Origin: Entomomonas sp945283395
GTDB lineage: Bacteria; Pseudomonadota; Gammaproteobacteria; Pseudomonadales; Pseudomonadaceae
Direction of reading: 5' to 3'
Assembly (NCBI GenBank): GCA_946480835.1
Contig: CAMLLC010000003.1
Coordinates: forward strand, 62,001-126,000
Length of the DNA: 64,000 nt
In this document: piece after piece, positions 16,893-26,316 of the stretch
Position numbering within the stretch: the stretch's first letter is position 1
Layout of the letters: each line of letters begins with the position of its first letter
Translations under genes and position numbers: made by a program
The notes under the pieces: model-generated
What the model was told of the DNA's origin: nothing
The model's input: the letters and a program-made list of their open reading frames with translations, nothing else
Database searches by the model: none

Positions 16893-17811
16893 CAGCTACT
16901 TTTTGTAAATATTTGAAAAAGTCTGAATTAGGATCTAATACCAGCACATCGTTTTTACTTTGAAAACTTTCCCTATAAGCTTGTAAACTACGATAGAAAT
17001 TATAAAACTCAGGGGATTTAGAGTATGCTTTGGCATAAATATTAGCTGCTTGTGCATCTCCAGTACCACGAATTTTTTCAGCTTCACTATAAGCCTTTGC
17101 TAAAATAACTTGCTTTTGACGATCAGCCTCAGCACGAATTCGCTCTGCCGTTTCACGTCCTTGTGCGCGGTATTTTTGTGCCTCTTTAGCACGATCGGAA
17201 CGCATTCTTGCAAACACACTATCATATACTTCTTTTGGTAAATCAATGGCTTTAATACGTATATCTATTACCTCAATGCCTAACTCTTCTTTACCCATCT
17301 TGTTTAAAGTGCCAGTGACCGAAGACATTACTTCAGTACGGCCACTTTTAGTTTTATCAGGTGAAGTATTAACCGTAGCATTGACCTCTTTTTCGATATT
17401 TTGTACCAAATCAGTCAAATCCTTATTACCAAATTGATTACGTAATGAGGCATCTAACCGACGGCCTAACCAATTATCAGCCTCGCTTTTAGCGCCATGG
17501 ACACTAGTATAGTATTTAGCAGGATCGACAACTCGCCAACGGGCATAGGCATCTACCATAACCCATTTTTGATCTTGAGTAAGAAAACGCACATTAGGTG
17601 TTTCTAGGGTAACTAACCTTTTATCAAATAGCTTAACATTATCCATTACAGGCCATTTGAAATGTAAACCGGGCTTAATATTGTCCTCTACTATACTACC
17701 AAATCTTAAGATGATCCCTGTTTGGCTCTCTAGTACAATATACAAAGATCCCCAACCAAATAAACCAAGTAGAACTACCAATACAATTGGAATAATAGCC
17801 TTATTAGTCAT
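16888..17811 (-). CDS. hflC: HflC, modulator of FtsH protease
   Basis: A 307-residue SPFH/band-7 protein. An N-terminal membrane anchor (about 5-27) is followed by VLESQTGIILRFG and IKPGLHFKWPVMDNV. Then come the SPFH body, a long charged coiled coil (RMRSDRAKEAQKYRAQGRET, IRAEADRQKQVILAKAYSEA) and the YRSLQAYRESF end. HflC and HflK form a cage around FtsH in the inner membrane, facing the periplasm, and limit its proteolysis. Its ATG overlaps the hflK stop by one base (TAATG), showing translational coupling. Confidence 0.96.
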   Translation of the reverse strand: MTNKAIIPIVLVVLLGLFGWGSLYIVLESQTGIILRFGSIVEDNIKPGLHFKWPVMDNVKLFDKRLVTLETPNVRFLTQDQKWVMVDAYARWRVVDPAKYYTSVHGAKSEADNWLGRRLDASLRNQFGNKDLTDLVQNIEKEVNATVNTSPDKTKSGRTEVMSSVTGTLNKMGKEELGIEVIDIRIKAIDLPKEVYDSVFARMRSDRAKEAQKYRAQGRETAERIRAEADRQKQVILAKAYSEAEKIRGTGDAQAANIYAKAYSKSPEFYNFYRSLQAYRESFQSKNDVLVLDPNSDFFKYLQKVAD

Positions 17812-19076
17812 TAGCGTATCTCTCTTATTCTTAAATCGGGTTTAGGCATTTGATTTACATTATTATTTGTAGGCATGTAAGAACTAGCAGGGTTATTTAC
17901 ACTCGTATTAGGCGTAGTTGCAGAAGTGGTTGAAACAGTTCCGGACTGACTATTTATTAATTTATCTATAGGAAGATAAAGCAATTGATTTTGGCCTCCT
18001 TTACTAGAAACAAAAATCTTACTCGTCTTGGTTAATACTTCCTGTAAGGTTTCAATATACAACCTTTCCTTAGTTACTTTAGGCGCCTCTTGATATGCTG
18101 CTAACAATTTCTCAAAACGTTCTGCCTCACCTGTTGCTCTGTTAATAAGAGCATCTCTATAACCTATTGATTCTTCTTTTAGACGTGCCGCCTCACCATT
18201 AGCTATAGGGATAATGCTATTTTCATAAGCCTGTGCTTCATTCTTTAATTGCTGTTCTTCTTCGCGCGCTTTAATCACGTCATCGAAAGCTGACTGAACT
18301 TCAGCAGGAGCACTAGCGCTTTGGATATTGACTTGATCCACTACAATACCAGTATTATAACTTTTCAGCATTTCTACCAATTCAACCTGTACATCATTCT
18401 GCAAAGAAGTACGCCCTTTGGTCAGAATATCATTCATGGTCATAGAGCCAGCAATTTGCCTTAAGGCGCTATCTGTAGCATTTTCTAAAACACGCTCAGG
18501 GGCATCATTAGCTAATATAAAGCTCTTTAAATCCACAATACGATATTGAACAGTCAATGGAATCTCAACAATATTCTCATCACTGGTTAACATTTGACTA
18601 TGCTTAGCATTGGTATTTGGATTAGATTTATCATTGCTATAAGTACGTACCGCGGTCACATTAATTTGGAATTTAGTATCCATAGGTGGCAAGTAAAGAT
18701 GCAACCCGGGCTTGACCGTTTGCTGATATTTACCAAAACGTAAAATAATAGCTTCTTCTTGTTGATCTACTATATAAATGGCTTTTGATAACCAAATACC
18801 TACTATGGCTAAAACCACAACAAGTAAGATAGGTAATAACGGAATAGTAAACTCATTACCACCACTACCTTGAGGTTTATTACTAGAAAATCGCTTATTA
18901 TTACCACCTAATAATTTGTTAAATAACTCTTTTAGTTTAGCAAATACTTCGTCTAAATCAGGCGGACCACCATCACCACCAGTTTTTTTAGGTGGCCCTC
19001 CCCAAGGATCTTGATTACGATTTTTATCTTTATCGTCATCATTATTATTTGAATTACCAGGCTCATTCCAAGCCAT
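17811..19076 (-). CDS. hflK: HflK, modulator of FtsH protease
   Basis: 421 residues from the chosen start. A Gly/Asn/Asp-rich cytoplasmic N-terminus (MAWNEPGNSNNN, QDPWGG) leads to one membrane helix near 75-95. The SPFH domain follows with QQEEAIILRFGKYQQTVKPG and HLYLPPMDTKFQINV, then a coiled coil and a low-complexity Ser/Thr/Asn tail. It partners HflC in the FtsH-controlling complex. The start is the second of two in-frame ATGs: the first (19088) lies inside the Shine-Dalgarno GGGAGGA that serves the ATG at 19076. hfq and hflX, which precede hflK in Pseudomonas and E. coli, are not here. Confidence 0.95.
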   Translation of the reverse strand: MAWNEPGNSNNNDDDKDKNRNQDPWGGPPKKTGGDGGPPDLDEVFAKLKELFNKLLGGNNKRFSSNKPQGSGGNEFTIPLLPILLVVVLAIVGIWLSKAIYIVDQQEEAIILRFGKYQQTVKPGLHLYLPPMDTKFQINVTAVRTYSNDKSNPNTNAKHSQMLTSDENIVEIPLTVQYRIVDLKSFILANDAPERVLENATDSALRQIAGSMTMNDILTKGRTSLQNDVQVELVEMLKSYNTGIVVDQVNIQSASAPAEVQSAFDDVIKAREEEQQLKNEAQAYENSIIPIANGEAARLKEESIGYRDALINRATGEAERFEKLLAAYQEAPKVTKERLYIETLQEVLTKTSKIFVSSKGGQNQLLYLPIDKLINSQSGTVSTTSATTPNTSVNNPASSYMPTNNNVNQMPKPDLRIREIR

Positions 19077-19283
19077 AATTCCTCCCATAGATTAGTTTAA
19101 CACCGTTAGCCCATTCTATTATGGCATGAAAAATGCCCTTAACCAGTAAATTATAACAAAATTAATCATTATCTCGGCGAAATTTATTGCAAAGTATGTT
19201 ATTTCATAGTTCAATGATTTAACCAATTGTTATTTCGTATTTTATTAATCAATAACGGGCAAGCAAGCACTGATTAGCAACTT

Positions 19284-19748
19284 ATGGCATCTCTTTCTAG
19301 ATCTACTTTCTTAAAATGTCGCTTAATTATTGGCGTTGGCCTGTTCAGCTTAAGCAACTTATCACTTTTACATGCCGAAACAAAGCAACTAGTTAATAAA
19401 ACTCTCACCATCAATAACCACGCGCTAACAGTTGAAATAGCCAATACGCCACGCCAAAGACAACAAGGGCTAATGTTTAGAAAAACATTAGCCGCAGGAA
19501 AAGGCATGTTATTTGATTTCAATGAAGAATTATCGCCTTGCTTTTGGATGAAAAATACCTACATTCCTTTATCTATTGCCTATATTAATAGCCATTATCA
19601 GATCACTCAAATAGCAACACTTGAACCCCTTAACCTAACACCTATTTGCAGCCAAGTCAGCATCCGTTATGCTCTTGAAGTACCACAAGGGTGGTTTACC
19701 AAGCAAGGAATAACTGAAGGGATGTTAGTAAAAGAGATCCATCCCTAA
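19284..19748 (+). CDS. DUF192 family exported protein
   Basis: 154 residues. A signal peptide (about 1-31, ending LLHAE) precedes the DUF192 domain with NTPRQRQQGLMFRK, GKGMLFDF, PCFWMKNTYIPLSIAYI and LEVPQGWFTKQGI. The PCFWMKNT block is the signature of the family, whose function is unknown. It is a single gene converging on ilvD, with only four bases between the two stop codons. Confidence 0.85.
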   Translation: MASLSRSTFLKCRLIIGVGLFSLSNLSLLHAETKQLVNKTLTINNHALTVEIANTPRQRQQGLMFRKTLAAGKGMLFDFNEELSPCFWMKNTYIPLSIAYINSHYQITQIATLEPLNLTPICSQVSIRYALEVPQGWFTKQGITEGMLVKEIHP

Positions 19749-19752
19749 CTGA

Positions 19753-21591
19753 TCAATTAGTTAATAACTGCTTATTACGAACTGCTCCTCTATCCGCGCT
19801 AGTAGCTAGCAATGCATAAGCTTTCAGGGCCGTGCTTACTCTTCTGGCACGAGCTGTAGCTGGCTTCCAACCTAGCTTATCTTGCTCCACCCGACGTTCT
19901 GCTAACTGCTCGTTAATCACTAATAAGCTAATAGTTCTATTAGGAATATCTATTAAAATTTTATCACCATCTCTTACTAAACCAATAGTGCCACCTGCTG
20001 CTGCTTCAGGCGATGCGTGGCCTATTGATAGTCCTGACGTTCCGCCAGAAAAACGACCATCAGTTAATAATGCACAGACTTTACCTAAGCCCTTAGATTT
20101 TAAGTAACTAGTGGGATAAAGCATCTCTTGCATACCCGGTCCACCGCGTGGTCCCTCATAACGAATAACTACTACCTCACCCGCTTTTACCTCATCACCT
20201 AAAATACCTTTGACTGCTGCATCTTGGCTTTCAAACACATGAGCTGTGCCTTCGAAACGTAAAATGGAATCATCTACCCCAGCTGTTTTAACTACACAAC
20301 CATCTTCTGCTAAATTTCCATAAAGTACCGCCAAGCCACCATCTTTAGAATAGGCATGAGCAAGATCTCTAATACAACCATTCGTCCTATCCATATCAAG
20401 CGTTGGCCAACGAGTAGCCTGACTAAAAGCTTGTTCAGTGCGAATACCAGCAGGGCCTGCTCTAAAAAAGGTATGCACCGCTTCATGATGAGTTTGCCCT
20501 ATATCCCAAAACTCTATAGCTTCTGCCAATGTTTTACTATGTACAGTTGCTACAGAGGTATCTATTAATTTACCCTTAGCTAACTCTCCTAGAATACTAA
20601 AAACACCCCCTGCCCGATGCACATCTTCTATATGGTATTTCTGCACATTAGGGGCTACTTTACATAGCTGTGGGATTTGTTTAGAAAGTTCATCAATAAT
20701 TTTCATATTAAAAGGCACTTCGCCTTCTTGAGCGACCGCTAACAAATGCAAAATCGTATTGGTCGAACCACCCATCGCAATATCAAGCGACATAGCATTT
20801 TTAAAAGCGGCCAACGTAGCAATGTTACGAGGTAATACTGAGGTATCATCCTGTTCATAATATCTTTTACAAAGTTCAACTATGGTATGTGCTGCTTTCA
20901 CAAATAATTGTTTTCTATCAGCATGCGTAGCAAGCGTTGTACCATTGCCAGGCAATGATAAGCCTAATGCCTCGGTTAAACAGTTCATAGAGTTAGCAGT
21001 AAACATTCCCGAACAAGAACCACAGGTTGGGCAAGCACTTCGCTCATAAGCGGCCACTTGACCATCAGAATAATGGTCATCGGCAGCTATTACCATAGCA
21101 TCAATCAAATCTAACTTATGATCAGCTAATTTGGTTTTACCTGCCTCCATTGGCCCACCAGACACAAAAATGACTGGAATGTTTAGACGCATTGCTGCCA
21201 TTAACATGCCGGGGGTAATCTTATCGCAATTAGAGATACAGACTAAAGCGTCCGCACAATGGGCATTCACCATATACTCCACCGCATCAGCAATAATTTC
21301 GCGACTCGGCAAAGAATACAACATCCCATCATGCCCCATAGCTATCCCATCATCAATAGCAATAGTATTAAATTCTTTAGCTACTCCCCCTGCTTTTTCA
21401 ATTTCACGAGCCACTAATTGGCCAAGATCTTTTAAATGTACATGTCCCGGCACAAATTGGGTAAAAGAATTAGCTACTGCTATAATGGGTTTATTAAAAT
21501 CTTCATCTTTCATGCCAGTAGCTCGCCATAACGAACGAGCACCAGCCATATTACGACCTTGCGTAGATATCTTGGAACGATAATCAGGCAT
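19753..21591 (-). CDS. ilvD: Dihydroxy-acid dehydratase
   Basis: A 612-residue cytoplasmic iron-sulfur enzyme that dehydrates 2,3-dihydroxyisovalerate and its homologue in valine and isoleucine synthesis (E. coli IlvD has 616). Cluster cysteines are visible in VCISNCDKITPGML and ACPTCGSCSGMFTANSMNC; DGRFSGGTSGLSIGHASPEA is the C-terminal signature. AAGGAG lies seven bases before the ATG. It is a single gene; no leader peptide or other ilv gene is seen nearby. Confidence 0.97.
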   Translation of the reverse strand: MPDYRSKISTQGRNMAGARSLWRATGMKDEDFNKPIIAVANSFTQFVPGHVHLKDLGQLVAREIEKAGGVAKEFNTIAIDDGIAMGHDGMLYSLPSREIIADAVEYMVNAHCADALVCISNCDKITPGMLMAAMRLNIPVIFVSGGPMEAGKTKLADHKLDLIDAMVIAADDHYSDGQVAAYERSACPTCGSCSGMFTANSMNCLTEALGLSLPGNGTTLATHADRKQLFVKAAHTIVELCKRYYEQDDTSVLPRNIATLAAFKNAMSLDIAMGGSTNTILHLLAVAQEGEVPFNMKIIDELSKQIPQLCKVAPNVQKYHIEDVHRAGGVFSILGELAKGKLIDTSVATVHSKTLAEAIEFWDIGQTHHEAVHTFFRAGPAGIRTEQAFSQATRWPTLDMDRTNGCIRDLAHAYSKDGGLAVLYGNLAEDGCVVKTAGVDDSILRFEGTAHVFESQDAAVKGILGDEVKAGEVVVIRYEGPRGGPGMQEMLYPTSYLKSKGLGKVCALLTDGRFSGGTSGLSIGHASPEAAAGGTIGLVRDGDKILIDIPNRTISLLVINEQLAERRVEQDKLGWKPATARARRVSTALKAYALLATSADRGAVRNKQLLTN

Positions 21592-21718
21592 TGTAAGCTC
21601 CTTTTTTAATCACGATAATAGTTATTATCTACGTGAGTATATTAGCAACAACTCTAGTAAATAGCTGCTAACAATGCGATACAGATAGGGATAACCAAAT
21701 TGCTCGTAAACTCACAAC

Positions 21719-21751
21719 CACGGTAATATAATGGATAATTATTGTACCGTG
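21719..21751. repeat. Inverted repeat between ilvD and serB
   Basis: CACGGTA (21719-21725) and TACCGTG (21745-21751) are exact inverted copies with a 19-base spacer, the most structured point in the 242 bases between the ilvD start and the serB stop. It could be a weak serB terminator or an ilvD operator. No function is assigned. Confidence 0.3.
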
Positions 21752-21833
21752 ATATTTAATAAACAAGCTATTATTTTAGCTAGCTATTAATAAGATTCTC
21801 AACCCTTATAATGGTTCCTAGTATTTTTTCTAC

Positions 21834-23066
21834 TTAAAGGGTAACTTCAGTTTCCCTATCTCGGTAACCTAACAAATATAAAATACCATCTAACCCTAAG
21901 GTAGAAATAGCCTGTTTTGCCGACCTTTTAACTAATGGTTTAGCTCTAAAAGCTACTCCAAGACCAGCTAGCCCCAACATAGGTAAATCATTAGCACCAT
22001 CCCCTACCGCTATCGTTTGCTCTAAACTGATATTTTCTTTGCGCGCTAGCTCTTTTAATAAATCAGCTTTGCGCTGGGCATCTACTATAGGTTCAACAGC
22101 TTCGCCTGTCAGTTTGCCGTCAATTATTTCTAACTCATTAGCATATACATAGTCTATGCCTAACTTGGCTTGTAATTTGTTAGCAAAATAACTAAAGCCA
22201 CCTGATAAAATAGCCGTCCTGTAACCAAGCTTTTTAAGTTCCGCAAATAAATTCTCGGCCCCTTCGGTTAAAGGCAAATTATCAGCTATTTCTTTCAAAA
22301 CGCTCTCTGATAGTCCTTTTAACAATGCCAGCCGTTTTTTAAAACTTTCTCGAAAATCTATCTCCCCTCTCATTGCACGGTCGGTAATAGCTGTAACTTG
22401 CGCTCCTACTCCAGCGGCTTTAGCTAATTCATCTATCACCTCAACTTCTATGAGCGTAGAATCCATATCAAACACTGCTAATCTTCTGTTACGGCGATAG
22501 ATACTATCTAGTTGAAATGCAATATCAACACCTAGCTCTACCCCTACTTGCAAAAACTCAGCTTTTAACCTTGCCACATCAGCAGGTTCACCTCTGACCG
22601 AAAACTCTATGCAGCCTTTACTATGCTCGGGAGAAGCAGCTAAATCGATACGCCCTGACAATCTATCTATATGATCTATATTGAGTCCATGTGCAGCAGT
22701 AATAGTGCTTACTCTACACAATTGTTCCGCAGTTACTCTGCGCGTCAACAAAGTCACAATATGGCTTGATTTCCCTTGCCCAGCCACCCATAATTGATAA
22801 TCTTGTTCTGAGATAGGCGTAAAACGTATTTGTTGATCTAACTTGTATGCACAAAACAACACATCTTTTAAAACATTAGTATCACTCCCTGTAGGGAGTT
22901 CAACCAAAATACCAAACGATAATGTATCATGGATAACTGCCTGGCCTATATCTAAAATTCGTGCTCCGCCTTCGGCTAAAACACCCGTAATAGCAGCAGT
23001 AAGACCTGGACGATCTTCACCTGTGATATTAATTAATATGATTTCACGCACTCGCGCATTCTCCAA
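21834..23066 (-). CDS. serB: Phosphoserine phosphatase with N-terminal ACT domains
   Basis: 410 residues; the last step of serine synthesis, hydrolysing phosphoserine. The first 180 residues hold two ACT-like domains (ITGEDRPGLTAAITGVLAEG begins the first), as in Pseudomonas and mycobacterial SerB, and unlike the shorter E. coli enzyme. The HAD core has FDMDST with Asp200 and Asp202, LSGGF (288-292) and GDGANDLPML (from 355). It diverges from the Smp-like membrane protein gene, the same arrangement as serB/smp in E. coli. serA at 3.2 kb starts the same pathway. Confidence 0.96.
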   Translation of the reverse strand: MENARVREIILINITGEDRPGLTAAITGVLAEGGARILDIGQAVIHDTLSFGILVELPTGSDTNVLKDVLFCAYKLDQQIRFTPISEQDYQLWVAGQGKSSHIVTLLTRRVTAEQLCRVSTITAAHGLNIDHIDRLSGRIDLAASPEHSKGCIEFSVRGEPADVARLKAEFLQVGVELGVDIAFQLDSIYRRNRRLAVFDMDSTLIEVEVIDELAKAAGVGAQVTAITDRAMRGEIDFRESFKKRLALLKGLSESVLKEIADNLPLTEGAENLFAELKKLGYRTAILSGGFSYFANKLQAKLGIDYVYANELEIIDGKLTGEAVEPIVDAQRKADLLKELARKENISLEQTIAVGDGANDLPMLGLAGLGVAFRAKPLVKRSAKQAISTLGLDGILYLLGYRDRETEVTL

Positions 23067-23187
23067 GACTAAAAATATATCTATAATTATTTTAACCTGC
23101 TCAGGGGCTTTTCCCCAAAAAAAACCCTCGTTATACTAGCGTATTATTTTCACAACAAGAGCATTGCTTAGTTATAAGCATAAACTT

Positions 23188-24666
23188 ATGAAACCTGATA
23201 ACATCGCTTCAATCAATAACTCTCATCAACCTAAAAAACGGGTTTCTATCGTTTTTAACCTGATAAGCCAATGCCTACTCTTTCTCGTGTTGGCTTTTGG
23301 CGTTTACACTTGGCTAATTAATGTTCAATTTAAACTTGCCATGCAACAACAAAGCGATGCTTTGGGGCAGAGTTTATTAACCCAAACGGCTGATAGAGCT
23401 AGTGAATTATTAGCCATAGATGATAAATTAGGTCTCAATATTCTTCTAGGGTCATTGGCTAAAAATCCTTTAGTTGCTGATATAGCTATCTTTGATAATA
23501 ATGGAGTCGAGCTTTTTAGAGCAGGTCTTAAACAATTTACTCGTACCAGCCATGATGATGAGTATAAAATGACTCTTGTCATTCAAAATCAGCCTAAAGG
23601 GGAATTAAGGCTTAGACTTAATAGACAACAAGTTCAATTACCTTGGTTAATAAGTATCGAACGAGCTGTTATTATTGGTGGCGCTCTTCTTTTAATAGCT
23701 CTCATTTTTACCTTCCGCTTAGGTCGCAAAATGACCTTGCCTATTATCCAACTAAGGGAGTGGCTAAGAGATCCTGTTATGCCAGTTCCTGCTACTGATC
23801 AGCAAGATGAGATAGGAGATTTAGCCCGAGACCTCCAACATAAATTATTAACTAATGAACAAATAGAAGCCTATTACGCACAATTTGTTGAACCGGCACC
23901 CGCGGTGGCTGACTCAGCTCTCCCCACGGAGACTGACAGTGTGGTTAATCCTAGCGATGAATTAACAGATACTAACTTTGATCAAAGTTTTTTTGATGAG
24001 ATCTGTAACTTTAATCAAGCTGAAACGTCACTAACAGCTACCTCTTTGCCAATGCCCCACAATGCTGAGCCAATAACTACAGAGCAAGCTCCAGTACAAA
24101 CAGCCATTCTTTTTATTCGGTTAGGGAGGCAAGAAAAATTACGGCTACTGCCAAAAGAACGACTAATTAATTTGCTACAACGTTATAGAGACTGTTTAGA
24201 TCAAACCGTTAGATTATATAAAGGGGAAATACATACCCTAAGCGATGGTAGCAGCCTAGTGCTTTTTCATGGCAGAGGCAATGACACAAAAACTTACCTT
24301 ACGCATGCTATTTGCTGTGGTGAACTGATGCGAGGCTTAAGCCATGAACTACAAGTAGAATTAGCAGATACTAATATCACCCTTCTACTGCAAATAGCTA
24401 TAGCTCAAGGCACAGATTTATTAGGATTAACTCCCAAAGAACTTATAGATAACGATACCGTGCAAATGGTCAAATCACTTGCCGATAATAGCCGTAATTT
24501 ATTATTAATGGCTCAATCTATCGCTACCGATAGTAGAGTGGCCAGCTTAGCCAAAGTAAGGGCATTAGCTAATCCTGCCGGGACTTATTGCATAGAGAGA
24601 GTGATGGAGCCTTATGCAGAAATGCTAGAAAAACAATTGAGAAATATGCGAAATTGCAAATTATAA
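23188..24666 (+). CDS. Membrane protein with Smp-like sensor and cyclase-like domain
   Basis: 492 residues. A first membrane helix (about 20-42) and a second (about 155-175) flank a periplasmic domain with LAKNPLVADIAIFDNNGVEL, which resembles E. coli Smp/YtjB. A HAMP-like segment follows, then an acidic linker, then a domain (about 305-470) with FIRLGRQEKLRLLPKERL and GEIHTLSDGSSLVLFHGRG that looks like a degenerate class III nucleotide cyclase fold without clear catalytic residues. Divergence from serB matches the E. coli smp/serB and Pseudomonas arrangement. The start is ATG 23188; a TTG 24 bases upstream adds residues with no support. Function is not established. Confidence 0.7.
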   Translation: MKPDNIASINNSHQPKKRVSIVFNLISQCLLFLVLAFGVYTWLINVQFKLAMQQQSDALGQSLLTQTADRASELLAIDDKLGLNILLGSLAKNPLVADIAIFDNNGVELFRAGLKQFTRTSHDDEYKMTLVIQNQPKGELRLRLNRQQVQLPWLISIERAVIIGGALLLIALIFTFRLGRKMTLPIIQLREWLRDPVMPVPATDQQDEIGDLARDLQHKLLTNEQIEAYYAQFVEPAPAVADSALPTETDSVVNPSDELTDTNFDQSFFDEICNFNQAETSLTATSLPMPHNAEPITTEQAPVQTAILFIRLGRQEKLRLLPKERLINLLQRYRDCLDQTVRLYKGEIHTLSDGSSLVLFHGRGNDTKTYLTHAICCGELMRGLSHELQVELADTNITLLLQIAIAQGTDLLGLTPKELIDNDTVQMVKSLADNSRNLLLMAQSIATDSRVASLAKVRALANPAGTYCIERVMEPYAEMLEKQLRNMRNCKL

Positions 24667-24735
24667 TCATTTGCATTAGCCTTTTATTAATTTTTTAAAT
24701 AAAACTACTAAAAGGACAAGCAAACGATTGCTTTA

Positions 24736-25473
24736 TTGACTTGGCAAGACCTTATTATCATTTGGTTTGGAATGATAATAGGATACATCATATTTGGAAT
24801 GACGGGCTTTGGTTCAGCCCTTATTATTAGCCCGCTTTTAACTTTTTTTCTATCTTTACAAGAAATTGTGCCTTTGCTCGCATTACTGGACTGTGGGGCA
24901 GCCTTAGTAAACACCTGGCGTGATGGCAAAAAAAATGCAGAGTCCAATGAGCTTATAAAACTCATTCCTCTTATTATTTTAGGCAGTTTGGTGGGGGCTA
25001 CCATACTCCTTTTCAGCAAAGCAGAAATATTAATGCTACTACTGGGGCTGTTTGTTATTGCCTACGCTATCTATAACTTAACGGGCTACAACCCTATTCA
25101 ACAATTTAACAGTTATAGCTGTATCCCGTTTGGTTTGATCGGGGGTATCTTTAGTGCTCTGTTTGGTAGTGGTGAATTTATCTATGCTATTTATTTAGCT
25201 GGAAGACTTAAAGTTAAAGAGGCCATCCGCGTTACTCAAACCTCCTTAGTTGGTTTTAGTACTCTGATCCGTATTATTATTTTTGCTGTTGCCGGCATTT
25301 ACTCTAATATTCATTATTTTAAGTTAGTGCTTATCTTACTGCCTACTGTTTTTATTGGTAGTAGCATAGGTAGAAAAATTAGTATGAAAATATCAAAAGC
25401 TCAATTCATTAGAATCATTAATATTGTGTTATTGCTCAGTGGTTTTATGCTTATTTTTCGTTATAGTCATTAA
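24736..25473 (+). CDS. TauE/SafE-family membrane transporter
   Basis: About 245 residues with seven to eight hydrophobic segments. The duplicated signature is visible: GYIIFGMTGFGSALIISPLL near the start and GGIFSALFGSGEFIYAIYLA in the second half. The family exports or imports sulfite, sulfoacetate and other small organic anions; the substrate here is unknown. The start is uncertain: no in-frame ATG fits. The TTG at 24736 is 19 bases from the Shine-Dalgarno AAGGA (24712-24716), while the ATT at 24727 is better spaced. A bidirectional terminator follows. It is probably a single gene. Confidence 0.82.
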   Translation: MTWQDLIIIWFGMIIGYIIFGMTGFGSALIISPLLTFFLSLQEIVPLLALLDCGAALVNTWRDGKKNAESNELIKLIPLIILGSLVGATILLFSKAEILMLLLGLFVIAYAIYNLTGYNPIQQFNSYSCIPFGLIGGIFSALFGSGEFIYAIYLAGRLKVKEAIRVTQTSLVGFSTLIRIIIFAVAGIYSNIHYFKLVLILLPTVFIGSSIGRKISMKISKAQFIRIINIVLLLSGFMLIFRYSH

Positions 25474-25478
25474 TAATC

Positions 25479-25506
25479 AAAAAAAGCTGCTATAAGCAGC
25501 TTTTTT
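25479..25506. terminator. Bidirectional terminator between the TauE-like and MBL-fold genes
   Basis: A-run 25479-25485, GCTGC (25486-25490), loop TATAA, GCAGC (25496-25500), T-run 25501-25506. It is symmetrical, so it can end both converging genes: the TauE-like stop is 6 bases before it and the minus-strand stop is 19 bases beyond it. Confidence 0.9.
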
Positions 25507-25524
25507 AAATATGAGCAAAACTAA

Positions 25525-26316
25525 TTACACAACTTTAGGTAATACATAATTTTGTTGGGTCAATAAATCAACGCCGCACTCTAAATTTTCAAACCAATCA
25601 ATAAATTTATTAATCATTTCCTTACCTTCGAAATGCCGACCATGTTGGGGAACCATCATACTCATATCTAACCCCCTAACCATATTGGCCCAGAAACGAC
25701 TCACCTTATTGCTAATCATATAGCGCTGATGGAACCCTATCATGTTAGGTACATGCTCATCAAAATCTTTAACAGCACTACCATCATCTACTATTGAAGC
25801 CCCCAAATCACCAGAAAATAGGATTTTACTAATAGGATCATAAATCTGGAAATTACCTTCAGAATGAAGGAAATGTGCGGGGATAGCTAGCAACTTACTA
25901 TTACCTAAAGGAATTACCCCTCCAGCATCAGGTAATTGAATAATACGTTCATAGGTATTAATACCATGATTATTAGAAAGATAATTAGCCACTAAATGAG
26001 GTAAAAAACGAGCCCACAGTTTAGAACATACCACTCTAGCATTAGTATGCAACAACCATTTATCTAGTGACGCAACAATATCAGGGTCTTGATGAGAGGC
26101 AAATACATAAGTTAAGTCTTTAAGCGCTAAGTGCTTAGCAATCTCTAAAGTCAAAGTGGTATAAGTCAAATCTCCACCCGGATCAAGAAGAATTGCCTGG
26201 TCACCATTTACAATCACAAATTGATTAGATTGAACTCCACCACCAGTAACTAGGTTATCAAAAGAGACACACTTATGAGTGCCATTGTCAAACAAAACTA
26301 TCGGATCGCGTCGCAT
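25525..26316 (-). CDS. MBL-fold protein of the oxygen-binding diiron (ODP/flavodiiron-like) type
   Basis: 263 residues from the chosen start. The metallo-beta-lactamase fold carries the metal ligands as His75-x-Asp77-x-Asp79 (SHQDPD), then His151 (HFLHSEGN), Asp170 (LFSGDLG) and His225 (VPQHGRHF). Flavodiiron proteins use H-x-E-x-D at the first site; this protein has Asp in place of Glu. No flavodoxin domain is attached, so it is a stand-alone ODP domain, possibly an oxygen or NO sensor or reductase. The start is the ATG at 26316, six bases after AGAGGGA; an upstream ATG at 26352 would add 12 residues without support. Confidence 0.78.
   Translation of the reverse strand: MRRDPIVLFDNGTHKCVSFDNLVTGGGVQSNQFVIVNGDQAILLDPGGDLTYTTLTLEIAKHLALKDLTYVFASHQDPDIVASLDKWLLHTNARVVCSKLWARFLPHLVANYLSNNHGINTYERIIQLPDAGGVIPLGNSKLLAIPAHFLHSEGNFQIYDPISKILFSGDLGASIVDDGSAVKDFDEHVPNMIGFHQRYMISNKVSRFWANMVRGLDMSMMVPQHGRHFEGKEMINKFIDWFENLECGVDLLTQQNYVLPKVV

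Noticed and set aside
21131..21583. 150-codon plus-strand frame opposite ilvD
   Set aside because: It is the complement of the conserved N-terminal part of IlvD; no ribosome site or family match.
23105..23125. GGGG-CTTTT-CCCC followed by A-run near the serB/Smp-like promoters
   Set aside because: The stem is only four pairs, with a T-run preceding the stem rather than following it on the minus strand, so it does not fit a terminator.
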